Assembly: GCA_024336345.1 (NCBI GenBank)
Contig: JANFOG010000001.1
Coordinates: forward strand, 3,658,001-3,722,000
From: Mariannaea sp. PMI_226
Taxonomy: Eukaryota > Ascomycota > Sordariomycetes > Hypocreales > Nectriaceae
Direction: 5' to 3'
DNA: 64,000 nt
The notes beneath the pieces were generated by a model. It did not search any database. It saw only the letters and a list, made by a program, of their open reading frames with translations, and was not told the origin of the DNA. Below, piece after piece: positions 34,020 to 45,076 of the stretch (the stretch's first letter is position 1; every line of letters begins with the position of its first letter). Both the position numbers and the translations under genes were made by a program.

Positions 34020-35863
34020 ATGGAGGACTCCCAGGCCAAGGAGTTCGTCGAAGTTGGCCAGACCTCCTTCAAGGAGGAGGCCCCTTCTAACGTCGATGTT
34101 GCTTGGGAGTTTCTGGACAAACATCGCGATGCAGCCGTTGAAAACACCTCGGTTGACATTGACAAACTGCGACGCAAGATCGACTGGCGGATCGTGCCTC
34201 TGATGTTCTGTTGCTATACCATGCAGTTCTTGGACAAGGTCATCTTCAATGTACGTAATCTTGCATCTCGCCATTGCCATCCTTCTACATGGACCTGACT
34301 GACCCTTCTTGCGTTTGTAGTATGCGGCCGTTATGGGCCTCCGAACTGATCTCAATCTCAAGGGCAATGAGTTCTCCAACATTGCCACCTTTCTCTTCGT
34401 AGGGCTCCTCTGCTTTGAAGTCCCCAATAGTCAGTGGTCCTTAGTCCTTGAACACGAGTGGGGATCCTCCTAGTTAACACTTCTTGTACAGTTTATTTTC
34501 TCCAGATGGTGCCTGCAGCCAAGTGGCTGGGCGTGAATGTTACATTCTGGGGTATTGCTACTGCCTGCGGTGCCGCAGCTCACAGCTACCATACCCTTCT
34601 TGTTTCCCGAGTCTTTCTGGGTATCTTCGAGGCCACCATTGGACCCTCGCTGCTTCTTATCAGCAGCCAGTGGTACACCAAGTCTGAGCAAGCACCTCGT
34701 TTCTCGTTCTGGTATGTCGGTCTAGGCATCGGCCAAATTGTCGGAGGCGCAGTGTCGTATGGGTTCCAGCACGTCAGTCCCCACGCAGGGCTCGAGGGTT
34801 GGCGCATCATGTTCATTGTGCTTGGTCTTATCACTGTCGTTATTGGCTTCAGCACATTCTTCTTTGTCCCAGACACGCCCATGAAGGCTAAGTGGCTCTC
34901 GGATGCTGAGAAGGTTGCTCTGCTGAAGCATGTCAGCGTGAACCAGACCGGCATTGAAAGCCGAAAGTTTCGTCCCAAGGAGATTTTGGAAGCCCTGTGC
35001 GATCCTCAGCTTTATCTCATGCTTCTCTCTGTTGTTCTGGTACGTTTTCTGTGGAAGCCATTTGCTGAGTGAGTCCATCGAATGAATCTTTACGCTGACC
35101 TGCAACCCTACAGCTCTCCGTCTCAAGCGGCGTCGTTACAACATACTCGGCCACTCTTATCACAACCCTGGGCTATACCCCGAAGAAGGCCGCTCTGATG
35201 AATATGCCTTCTGGGGTAGTTAGTATTTTCTTCACCTTGTTCGTCGGATACGGCATCCGGAAGCAATCTCACAGATGGGCCTGGATCATTGCATGCATCA
35301 TCCCAGCGTAGGTTCCGCCCACATCCCGCCCCGGTCAGGCTCAATCACCCGGCTAACTTGGATCAAGGATCATCGGTGGTGCTCTTATGTCTTTCTTGGA
35401 TGTGAAGAATAAGCACGGCGTCCTCGCCGGCATCTATCTGGTTAACGCCGTCGTGGCGCCCCTGACTATTTTCTACAACGTATGATTCTAGAAGTCTTCC
35501 TTACCGTTGCCTCTTGCTGACTTATGAATCCTTCTATCACAGTGGACGGCTGCAAACTTTGGTGGTGCCACCAAGAGAGCTTTTGCTGCTGCTGTCGTCA
35601 GCGGCTCCTTTTCCATCGGCAACATCATTGGACCCCAGACCTTCCAGGCTCGCGATGCACCAAACTTCCGACCTGCCAAGCTTGCTGTTATGGGCACACA
35701 GGCTGGCTGTGCTGCGACCACGTTTTGCTTGTTCCTGTACTATGTTTGGGCCAACAAGAAACGTGGCAAGATGGAGAAGCAGACGGAGGATGCCTATATG
35801 TCTCCCGAGGTTTGGTCAACCATGACGGATAAGGAGAACAAAATGTTCCGATATACGTATTAG
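34020..35863 (+). CDS. MFS permease, Dal5/anion:cation symporter type
   Basis: Six exons: 34020-34250, 34321-34429, 34492-35039, 35114-35307, 35368-35479 and 35543-35863, giving 504 residues. The N-terminal 60 residues are hydrophilic, then KIDWRIVPLMFCCYTMQFLDK, the usual entry to helix 1 of the allantoate-permease family (shown here in part). Further marks are SRVFLGIFEATIGPS after helix 4, YGIRKQSHRW in the second half and FCLFLYYVWANKKR at helix 12. Yeast relatives move allantoate, nicotinate, pantothenate, biotin or small organic anions with protons across the plasma membrane. The exact substrate cannot be read from sequence. The FAD monooxygenase gene follows on the same strand after about 660 bp, which would suit uptake followed by hydroxylation of an aromatic or heterocyclic acid. 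Confidence 0.9.
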
Positions 35864-36526
35864 AACTCCAAGGGGAGAGCCTGCGTTGGTGAATGGGTGA
35901 GTCGGTTTTTACCGATTGCTGTTGGTTGTGTCGCTGTTGGTAGTATCAGTTTGTTATCACCTTTTTTTTTTCTTTTCTTCTTGATAGCCGGCTGGTGAGC
36001 TGCGGATCCGCGAGAGAAGCGAGTATCAGAGCAGATTCCTTCCTGTACCTAGATTAATCTACCCAATAAAGTCGAGCCCTCATCAGGCCATTTACCGTGG
36101 CATTGCATATTTTAAGATGTTAGGCAGGGTTGAGAGTAACCATTACTCACCAGCCACGCCAGACAGGGCGCAGAAGCATGTAGGGGCACTCCCTCCACCC
36201 CCAGTGAGACATCATCTTCTATCTATGTGCGAATCTGTCGATATTACACTGTCATGCCACAGACCAGGGTATCCCCTTGGTCCCCGCCAAGCGAATCAAC
36301 CCTATGAAGATCAACCTTGTTCAGCGGCCCATCTCCGTGCTCGGGCTTCCCTTCTGCATTCTCCTGACGGTGGGACAAGTTTAGAAGTTCGGAACCCCTC
36401 ATCCCGCTCTCTCCTCTTCAAGGCTTTAAGATCAGCGGCCCCGATCACTTTCCCCATCCCCCACGCTTCTTGTTTTGGTTTCAAGGACACACGGACTTCT
36501 AAAATCACCAGACAAAGCTCGTGAAA
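35864..36526. other. Intergenic region between MFS and monooxygenase genes
   Basis: Contains the 3' end of the MFS gene (an AATAAA-like cataataaag near 36062) and the promoter and C/T-rich leader of the FAD monooxygenase. No gene seen. Confidence 0.5.
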
Positions 36527-38008
36527 ATGACGCAGCAAGGCGGGACAGATTCTATCCTGATCATTGGTGCTGGAATCAGTGGTCTTCTTCTCGCACAGTA
36601 TTTTCGCAAAGAGGGTATCAAGTTCCGCATCTTTGAGCGGGACGCCGACCTGGCAACTCGTGGACTGGGTTGGGGTCTGACTCTGCATTGGTCACTCCCT
36701 GCTCTTCGAGCTATCCTTCCCGAGGACTTATTCAAAAAGCTCCCCGATGCTTACGTTGACCGTGTTGCCGTCGAGAAGGGGCTAGCCTCGGTTTTCCCAT
36801 TCTACGACCTGAAAACGGGAGAACGAAAATTCGAAAGCCCCCCGGCACCAGAGTCGCATCGGATACGGGTGACCCGTGCGAGACTCAGGCAATTGCTCGC
36901 TACAGGGATTAATATTGAGGTAACCTCCCCCCCTCCCCTCCTCAAGCAAATTTTTTTAAGTCTTGGCCAAAATACTTCTCAATATACGCAAAATGACATT
37001 GGATAGCTGACCGGTATGTGATTGTGGCGTTACCTAGTGGGAGAAAGCATTGCGAGAGCTGGAGCAGGATGACGATTCGGTGACGGCCACCTTTGAAGAT
37101 GGCTCCAAAGCAAGCGGTCGTCTCTTGATTGCTTGTGATGGCAGTGCTTCTCGGGTTCGTGCATCGCTTTTCCCGGAGAATTCCATGTTCAAGCTACCAA
37201 TCAAGGTACTGGGACTGAAGTTGAAACTGTCTCCCGAACAGGCGACCCCTGTCACGGGGTTGGATCCCTTCTTTACCCAAGGCACCTCCTCTGAGAATGA
37301 CACCTTCATCTATATAAGCTGTGAGTATTATTGCATCTCGCCTCCGGGCTCCACTAATAATGTAATCAGTGCTTGATGCCCCTGACAGCAACGAAGAAAG
37401 CACAGAAAACTATGTTTGCCAGCTTTGCATCTCCTGGCCTTCTCGTCAGCATTTCTTCGGCAACGACGCGCCCCTGGAGATTCCGGAGACGAGAGAAGAG
37501 AAGCTCGGCCTAATTCAATCCTTTGCGGATACTTGGGCTGAGCCCTTCCGCACCTTGGCGAGGAGCATTCCCGAAGATGAGGAAATAAAGAGCCTGGAAC
37601 TCCAGGACTTCCCTCCTCCACTTGGCCTACGCTCGAAGGGCAGGGCTGTGTTGATGGGTGATGCCTTGCACGCCATGGTCATGTGTACGTTGAATTATTT
37701 TATTTTTATGCATGTCCAGGACAAGGAAGCTAACCTTTGTAGATCGAGGCGAGGGTGCGAACCATTGTATCGTTGATGTGAACGACTTCATAGATCTGGT
37801 AGGACCTCACCTTGGACCCGACAACGTCTTTGTGAACGTTCGAAAGGCCCTCGATGCTTACGAGGATGCTGTCGTTGCGAGAGCTCGTCCTGGCGTTCTT
37901 GCTTCTCGGCGGGCTTGCTTGGATGCGCATGACTGGTCACGTATTAATGCCAGCAGCCCGCTATTGACAAGACGAGAGATGAAACTGAAGCTCTCTGACT
38001 TTGAATAA
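36527..38008 (+). CDS. FAD-dependent aromatic monooxygenase
   Basis: Four exons: 36527-36919, 37038-37320, 37370-37684 and 37743-38008, giving 418 residues. The Rossmann dinucleotide motif GAGISG lies near residues 15-20, followed by a FERD end of the second strand. The DG motif appears as LIACDGSASRVR, and the GD motif as AVLMGDALHAM. The last join rebuilds MYRGEGANH, the conserved FAD-binding block of this class; the Tyr codon is split T|AT. These group A flavoprotein hydroxylases use NAD(P)H and oxygen on phenolic acids, salicylate, nicotinate derivatives or secondary metabolites. No membrane segment is seen. It neighbours a Dal5-type permease. The substrate is not determinable. Confidence 0.88.
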
Positions 38009-39394
38009 GTCAACTATGGTCGATATTTTGCGGCTTTCCTCAGTTTGGCATACCATGCTGGCTGAGGGAAGCGTGATATAGTCATATTTAGCGACGGGAG
38101 CACGTATAGCTCATCCCGATGCCACATTTGGACGAGGATAGAATAAAAACCGCTTTCAGCTCATATTGTTTGGATGCTGAGCGTCGTGATCCCATATCTC
38201 TCACATTATGGCTCCATTTACCAACAGCCACGGGTTTCATTTTCCCTTTTTGCCAACAGTATTATAAATAATGACAATTTCTGTATTCATGTGACGTAAT
38301 TTTTATCAATCGCAATCTATGTCTATGTCACCATAGAATGATAAGGTTGAAAGGCCAGTAGCACGTTGCAATTGGTGCTCCTAGGACATGTTTGAAACTC
38401 GGCTAACTGATAAACGGGTGCCTAACCACCCTGTGTGCCCCTTATCCTCAGTTACCCTATCGTCTTTTGAGGGTTTCCATGCTATGCCGCAAGTTTTTGT
38501 CAAATCTTTGTCTCCTAGCAGTTTGTTCATCCCCCCCGAGTATGCAGGCAGCCCTCAAAGAGAAAAACCTGTTTAGCAATGTCGCATTTCATACGCGGTG
38601 CCTCTCACAAAGGGGATACAGATAAGGCTGAAAATTTGTTCAACAGTTCGCGCTGCATCATGAAAAGACGCATTACAGAATTTAGTTCAGTCCACCCCTC
38701 AGTGATATCTTGCACAGTACCACGTTAGGAGCCACGTTCGTACGTATTAGACTGGTTTAGAAGTAATGAAGAGAATAATTCATCCACAAAAAAGATAGAA
38801 CTGTGTATTATTTGAATTCCATGATCCGATTTGAGGTAGCAGAGCTGAACAAACTTGAAGCCTCATCAGTATATAGGCTGCGCAAAAAGATATCAACTAG
38901 TTGTGTCTATAAACACTCACCTTGGTGGGAACCGCCATTCTGACAGTCCATTGGTTTTGGGGATGGCTGGTCCATATCGCCGTCTATTCTCTGCTTAGAG
39001 CTTGATTTTGAAAGAAAAAGCCTTGTTGAGCTAGCGGATTCCACATATCTCAAGTTACTGCGCTAGATATGCCTTGTCTGTACAGTTGCTGTTCATATGT
39101 TCGTGGGAGGATAAACCTCGCCTCATGGGCCTCACGTTATCAGATAGTTGATAATGGAAATCTTGAGTTAGATGGGTAATATATTTCCTTTGCTGAATAA
39201 GAATGCAAAGTCCAAGATGGCAGTCTAAAGATGAACGGTACAGCAACAGATATCTGACTAAAAAACGGTGTTCCTTGGTAAAGTAGGAATGGCAGAATCA
39301 CTTTCTTTGTTTTAGTTTATGCTATTCATCATCTAATCATCCCTCTACTTTTTATCTCTTCATCTAAACCTCTGCTGAAATGGGTAATGTTCTT
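38009..39394. other. Convergent intergenic region
   Basis: 1.4 kb with the 3' ends of the monooxygenase (+) and TyrRS (-) genes. AT-rich. No gene, repeat or RNA seen. Confidence 0.55.
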
Positions 39395-40761
39395 CTATTT
39401 GCTGGGCCCGGGGTAGCGGGAACCTCTGTCCTTGACCTTCTTCTTCTTCTCCTCCTTCGGGGGAGGAGGGTAGGCCTTGAGGGCAATCTCTTGCCACTCA
39501 GGCGAGGCCTGGTAGGCTTCTTGGATAGGTGCAAGAAGGCTATTGATGGCTTGAGCCACTGCGGGCTTCAAGAGTTGAGGGGTAAGCTAAACGTAGCCAT
39601 TAGTATCCCATGAAGCCAAGACTTGAGAAATTTGAGCAAGACTTACCACATCGTTCTTGTAATCGTCATGCATTTGCTGGATGTTGCTGTAAACTAGAGG
39701 CTCAAGACCATCTCGCTCGCGAGTAACAATGAACTCTCGGTTGCCACGAAGCCCTGAAGCGGGAAGCAACACGAACTCCACGAAAGCCAACATTCCGTTT
39801 TCCTCGATTTCTTTGGGGACGCAAAGCGCCTTTCGGATCTTCTTAGTGACAACCTCGGGAGCATCCAGGAGGTCAATCTTGCTGTCTTGGTCACTAGCAC
39901 TCATCTTGCCACCTTGTAGTCCAGGAACCATGGGGTTCAGGAGATGGGCGCGCTGGAACGGTGTCAGTGTATTCACATATGATGAGAGTATGCAGGTACC
40001 TACCTGGGCATAGCCAACTCTGGGAAGCCACTCCTTCGCGGCAGCGAAAAGTTTGCGCTGATCGATTCCTGAAAATAGTCAGCACAGATGCCTACTTTAT
40101 CGAAGCATCCATGCCCAAAGCTCACTTACCTCCAAACTGTGCATCAACACCGAGGTACTGCTCATCGAGAACCTGAAGAATGGGGTAGAGAAGACCACTT
40201 AGGGGAGCATTGTCGGTTTGTTTGACGACCTCAGCACCAGCCTTCTTAGCATCATGCTCTGACACCAACGATGCCATCTTGTAGAGGTCCATCACATATT
40301 CAGGGCTCTTCTGGTAGGAGCTGCCGAGGACGAACTTGAGCTTCTCGATCGGCACACCGACAGCCTTGAGGATGCCGGTGATGGTAAGTCGGTAGTACTC
40401 CACACGGTATTGGACGAGTTCGATTGGAGCCTTGAGGTTGTCGAGGAAGCCGTGGATATCGGCGAGGAGGATCGTCATTTCGCAACCGGCGGCGAGAAGC
40501 TGGGCAATCTTCATGGCAGGGACGAAGTAGCCGCAGTGAGGGCGTCCAGTGGTGGCAGTGCCTGGCCAAAGAAAAGTTAGAATTCCTGTAAAATAACAGG
40601 CACGCGACAGTAATAAGCCGGGTCAACCAGCATCACGTACCCCAGTAGATCTTGGGATGTCCTCCCTCCTTGAGGATCTTTTCGATGATCTCGGGGTTCA
40701 GGACCTCAGCGAGATTCTCGCTGATAAGCGCGAGCCGCTCGGACGCCTCCATGTTGGCCAT
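39395..40761 (-). CDS. TYS1: Cytosolic tyrosyl-tRNA synthetase
   Basis: Five exons: 40761-40641, 40561-40130, 40068-40004, 39952-39647 and 39586-39395, giving 371 residues. It charges tRNA-Tyr in the cytosol. The start [12 protein letters not shown] was chosen because the family begins here and the upstream frame has no conserved residues. The class I signature appears as RPHCGY (the HIGH equivalent), rebuilt across intron 1 as [14 protein letters not shown]. The KMSKS loop appears as [12 protein letters not shown]. In between are [11 protein letters not shown] and [14 protein letters not shown], both typical of eukaryotic TyrRS. The C-terminus is Lys-rich ([12 protein letters not shown]), as in other fungal TyrRS, and lacks the extra EMAP-like domain of animals. 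Length fits the fungal enzyme. Confidence 0.95.
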
Positions 40762-41421
40762 TTCGCCTTGTGTTTGCCGGATATCCCAGATTTCGATCTG
40801 ACCACGGCAAGATGTTGGGGGAGGTAAGTTTCTTTTTTTTTTTGGTCGGACTTTGACTATCACGGTTGACTCAGAGCTTCAGGTTTTTGGCGGGGTTCTC
40901 AGGACAGGCTGATCGGGCGCTCTCCCCCGTTTTCCACTTTGGAGGGGTACTCAAAGTTCAATTATCATTGGCGGATGCGAGTGACATAAGCAATCCGCCG
41001 CTTATCGGCCCTATCGTCTACCCTCCTTCATTACATCTCAGCAGCAGACCAAGGTTCCAACTTCTTACCATCACCCACCCGTGTAAATCATAGACGAATA
41101 TATCTATGAATTTGTCTCTGTTTTATAAGCTCTCCTGCGCTTCATGCGGAACAAGGATCATGGCATATGTATGCGATGTCTCTTGGTGGGTTTTTGGATA
41201 TTCCCTTGCCTGATCTGTCTGAGCCGAAGCCGCTCTTGGAGTACTTAGTTGGCACGCTTCTACGATCTTGTAGCATAGGTTGTGATAATAAAAAAAATTG
41301 CATTTCGACTCCATTTTGTCTTTCATAGTAAAATATTCAGATTCTATGTCTTTTTCAAATACGCATGGCGATACCTTGACCTTTGACCTTCCTTTCATTT
41401 ATGCTCGTATGGTAGACTATG
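40762..41421. other. TyrRS promoter and amine oxidase 3' region
   Basis: A T run of about 10 at 40832 and C/T-rich DNA precede the TyrRS start. No gene seen. Confidence 0.55.
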
Positions 41422-43609
41422 TCACAGTCGTGAAGGACAGCAGCCAGCAGTACCCCCTGTCACTGACTCATCCGTCACCAAAACACTCTTGTTTGTCTCC
41501 TGATTAGAGACGGCGACATCTAGACCGGGGTTTCCGGTGAAAAAGTTGACTGGCTTCAGCCCAACAACCATCTTCTCCGACGGCATCACGGGCCAATCTT
41601 CAATTCTGGGGTTGTGCGTAGATCCAAATGTATGCCAAACTACAATGTCTTCATTTCGTACTGACGTCTCGCATGAAGAATCGTCACGTCTTTGTTTAAT
41701 AGAGGATGCGATGCCATCGCCTCCAGATGATTGCATCGTGTGTCGGCCCGAAGGGAACATTTCCTCGTCGTCATATCGAGTCACCCATATCGCGTGCTCT
41801 CCAAACTCGGACCGCTTTGCATGGTATGAGTCAGGATGGGCTAGAAGGAGTTGACTGTAAGATGGAAGAATCTTGAACCCAACCGGGGTTCCGGTAATTG
41901 GGTTAATTTTGTTCTCGTTGACCATCTTGAAGACCCGATTCTTGGTGAAATCAAGATCAAGACCCTGTTCATGTTCAACATTGGTGGAATTTGTGACATA
42001 TCCAACACTAAAGGGATTATGGACGTTAGGGTCATTGATTGGCATTGCCTTGGACTCCTCAACTTGCAATGTGTTGGTATATCCATCAATGGCTGGATCA
42101 ATTCGCAGACTGAAAAGGTGTTGGTGATACGGTGCCAGCACACCAGGTGCCACAATGGTACCGTATGGCACTTTATCGCCCAGGTTGATGGGCGCCGTTG
42201 AGAGTATTCCCGTGGCTCGCACTTCGTAATGGATTGAAGCATCTTGTCCGAACTGGAAGGCAAAAATGTACTCATAGTTGCTCACAGTGATTATAGTCTG
42301 CAAGATGAGGATTCGTGACCGTGTTACGACAGCATTTTGAGTCCGAAAGTTGGTATGCTTCCAGAGAATACCGTCGTCTTGTTCGTGGCAACAAACAACG
42401 TTTGGCATTTTCAATGGGTCACCAGATGCCGTATTGTGCCAGGCATCAAAGTACTTGATATGACCAAGACAGTCGCAGCCCAACTGCAAGTTGTTTGCAT
42501 TTATACCCGCTCCATCGTTTCCGAGATCGAATGCACCCTTGCGAGGATATGGGGACCGCGGGTCGCCATAGGGAACAAACATTTCGGCAAGGGAGAGACG
42601 GTAGAAGAGGCTTCGTCCATCATAGCGAATATTGTGCAAAGTTAGGCCTTCGCGGTAGTTGAAACCAACGCGAAAGGTCCATTTTTCCCAGGAAAGATGG
42701 TTCCCATCAGTTTTAAAAGAAGGGCCATCGGGCTGTACGACCTGGTATGGCTTTGTGCTGGTCCTAGGGGCCGGCCTTAGGTCAGGATGGTACTCACTCG
42801 CAGCGGTGGAATGTATCTTCTGATGGTCATATGGTCGCGGCTCGCTGCGGATTCTCTCACTCGCTGCTGAAGGGAGGTAGTATATTTTTGTGACCTTGAG
42901 TCTCTCTGAGACCTCAGCACAGATATCAAGTGGATAAGCGTAGTAGTTGGCATCGGGGTGATCCAGCAGTCGCATGTAGAACCAACACTACGTGCGTGCA
43001 GGTGAGCACTCGTGGGGTCCATCACAGTGAGGAGTTAGAATTTCAGAATGAGACGTACCATTGATACCCTTTCCGACATATCATTCATACCATCTGTGGC
43101 ATATGCCCAAGGTTCAATGCACACTGTCGCATTGGAAGGCAGATTAAGCTTGCGGATCTCTTCTTGTAGTGCTTGATCCGCTTGACAGGCGGCTTCAACC
43201 TGGCGCATGTAGTCCGGATCAATGAATGAATGTTTCCCTTCGAGATGCTTCTTCGAAACAACGACACGGTCATCAAGATTGACAACCAGCTCGTGCAATT
43301 GCCCCAGCCCACTGTCCTCCCGGACGATGACTTGAACTCGTGCACATCGTGGGGGAGGGAGCATTCCCGGCTGCTTACGGTGCTCTTGTTCTAAAAAGGG
43401 AATCATCTGCTTCTTAAGTGGCTCTTTGAGCGTAATGAAACGGAAGACGGGATCTTTGTTAGTGAAGGCATTCCGAACTATTTCAGCGGCCTGTCTGCAA
43501 TTAGTATCAAAAGGAGGAGGCTTTGGAAATTTCAACATCTGGGGGAATCAGGTACCTGGGAGATCTCCGCTGGTCCTAGAGGATCAAAGGGATGGATGGA
43601 AAGCGACAT
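41422..43609 (-). CDS. Copper amine oxidase with peroxisomal PTS1
   Basis: Three exons: 43609-43556, 43490-43059 and 42987-41422, giving 683 residues. It oxidises primary amines to aldehydes with release of ammonia and hydrogen peroxide. The TPQ cofactor site T-x-x-N-Y-E-Y appears as TVSNYEY, with Tyr400 as the residue to be converted. Asp316 in AFDLGND matches the catalytic base. His450 and His452 in YHQHLF and the His in THNPRIEDWPVMP match the three copper ligands. The join at intron 2 rebuilds MCWFYMRLLDHPDANYYA. The protein ends in CCPSRL; SRL is a recognised PTS1 variant, so peroxisomal import is expected, as for methylamine oxidases of yeasts. Intron 1 uses an ACAG acceptor at 43491-43494; the nearer TTGCAG would break the frame. 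It is divergent from the C2H2 gene. Confidence 0.92.
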
Positions 43610-45076
43610 TGTCTTTTGAATAAATAAAGGATGGAAAGAGAGTAGTCTAGGGGTGCACAAAGTACAGTCTTGATTTTCTCAATCTATGATAAAAAGAAAC
43701 AAATATAGAGAGAGATGGTGAAGGTAAGTTGATGGGAAATCGAAGAAATGGGAGTTTATTGATTCAGGTTGGGCGATCGGTGAGCTCCTTAAGTAGCTGA
43801 CCCGCCGGCTAGTTGCCGGTGTTGTAGAACACGTCTCTTTCGGACCCGGTAACTAGTAGGAATGATAGAGACAGAAAATACTCAATAAACCGGATGATAG
43901 CTCAAGCTAAATAGCAAACCAAGAACAGAACTTACCTCTAAAGGCATCGCGGAATCTGCGTGTTGGAGAAGGGCGGAATTTTCAAGACCTCCAAAGGTAG
44001 GTGTAGGCGTGTATGATCGCTATAGTTAGGTGCAAGCGAACTCTTCCACTTCGTTGGGTCAGCGCTGGCCACGCTGCTAAGCCCGCTTCGCTTATCTTCA
44101 ACTCCAAAGGTAAGGTCTGGCTCTGAAGTTCCAAGCCCCGGCCCGGCAATTCTTTGGAATTGATTTTTGCATTGCATAGACTACCTATTAGCATTTATAT
44201 CTGTGTCGTAGTTTGCTCGATACGGCACCCAACTAAAGGCATGTATGCTGGTTAGATGAACGATTTGTTACCACTTATCTAGTTATTAAAACTATAGAAA
44301 GTCTACCAGGCAAAATGCCCAACGAGATACGACTAGTTGCAAGCCATAGTACTTGGGCAACACATGGAGGTTACAGGTGAATTGGAATTGGTTCATCTGC
44401 ATTACACAGTATCAGAATAGCTACATAGTGCGCGAACATACATAGACTGGGCGGAAGTAAGCTCACTCGCTTAATTTCAATAAGATACGAAGACATAATT
44501 GAGTAGATGCATCTTCACACATACACAAACATACAAATAGGGATATCTCTCTATATATGTATATGTCTATGTGATGGTGTTATTATTTACTGCATTGTAA
44601 AAATCTAGTATTAAGAAACAGTGCCCTTGTCCTGCCATCTCGATAGCCATCCGACCAACCTGAGACTTGCCAACTGCTGTTGTCGCCACCAATCCAGCCA
44701 TCTAGGTATGCACGTACATTTCTACTATCCTCACCATCTGGCATAACTTGGATATTAAGAACAAAAAGAACATGCAAAATATGTTGCCTCGCGAGGCTAC
44801 GCGTGACGTGGTCGTGGTTATTGGCTGGTTATTTATAGAACCCCCTCCTCCGCGAGTTCAGGTGGGCTGACAGAGGGATAGAGGTGCCCTCGGGTTAAAC
44901 TCTTCATCCTCCGCGTAGCCGTACTCCATTCTCACCCCGGAGTTTCCACCCAATAGATCTTCTCAGTCGATAAGATCTATCTGCTTCCAGGTTCTACTGG
45001 TCATAGTCTCAGCAAATCTAGCTAACGTGGCAATTTCGAAATAGGTGCCAGACGGCGGAAGGCGAGCACGATTGTG
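43610..45076. promoter_or_regulatory. Divergent region between amine oxidase and C2H2 genes
   Basis: 1.47 kb. A GC-richer patch at about 44020-44165 stands out from AT-rich surroundings, ending in the small inverted repeat caattctttggaattg. A minus-strand frame at 44777-44583 (rich in Gly, Asp, Trp and Arg) and one at 44177-43938 are open but unrecognised. I call neither a gene. Confidence 0.45.

Noticed and set aside
44583..44777. Minus-strand frame rich in Gly, Asp and Trp
   Set aside because: It starts with TTG, is short and matches no family I know. Its repeated look is not enough to call a gene.
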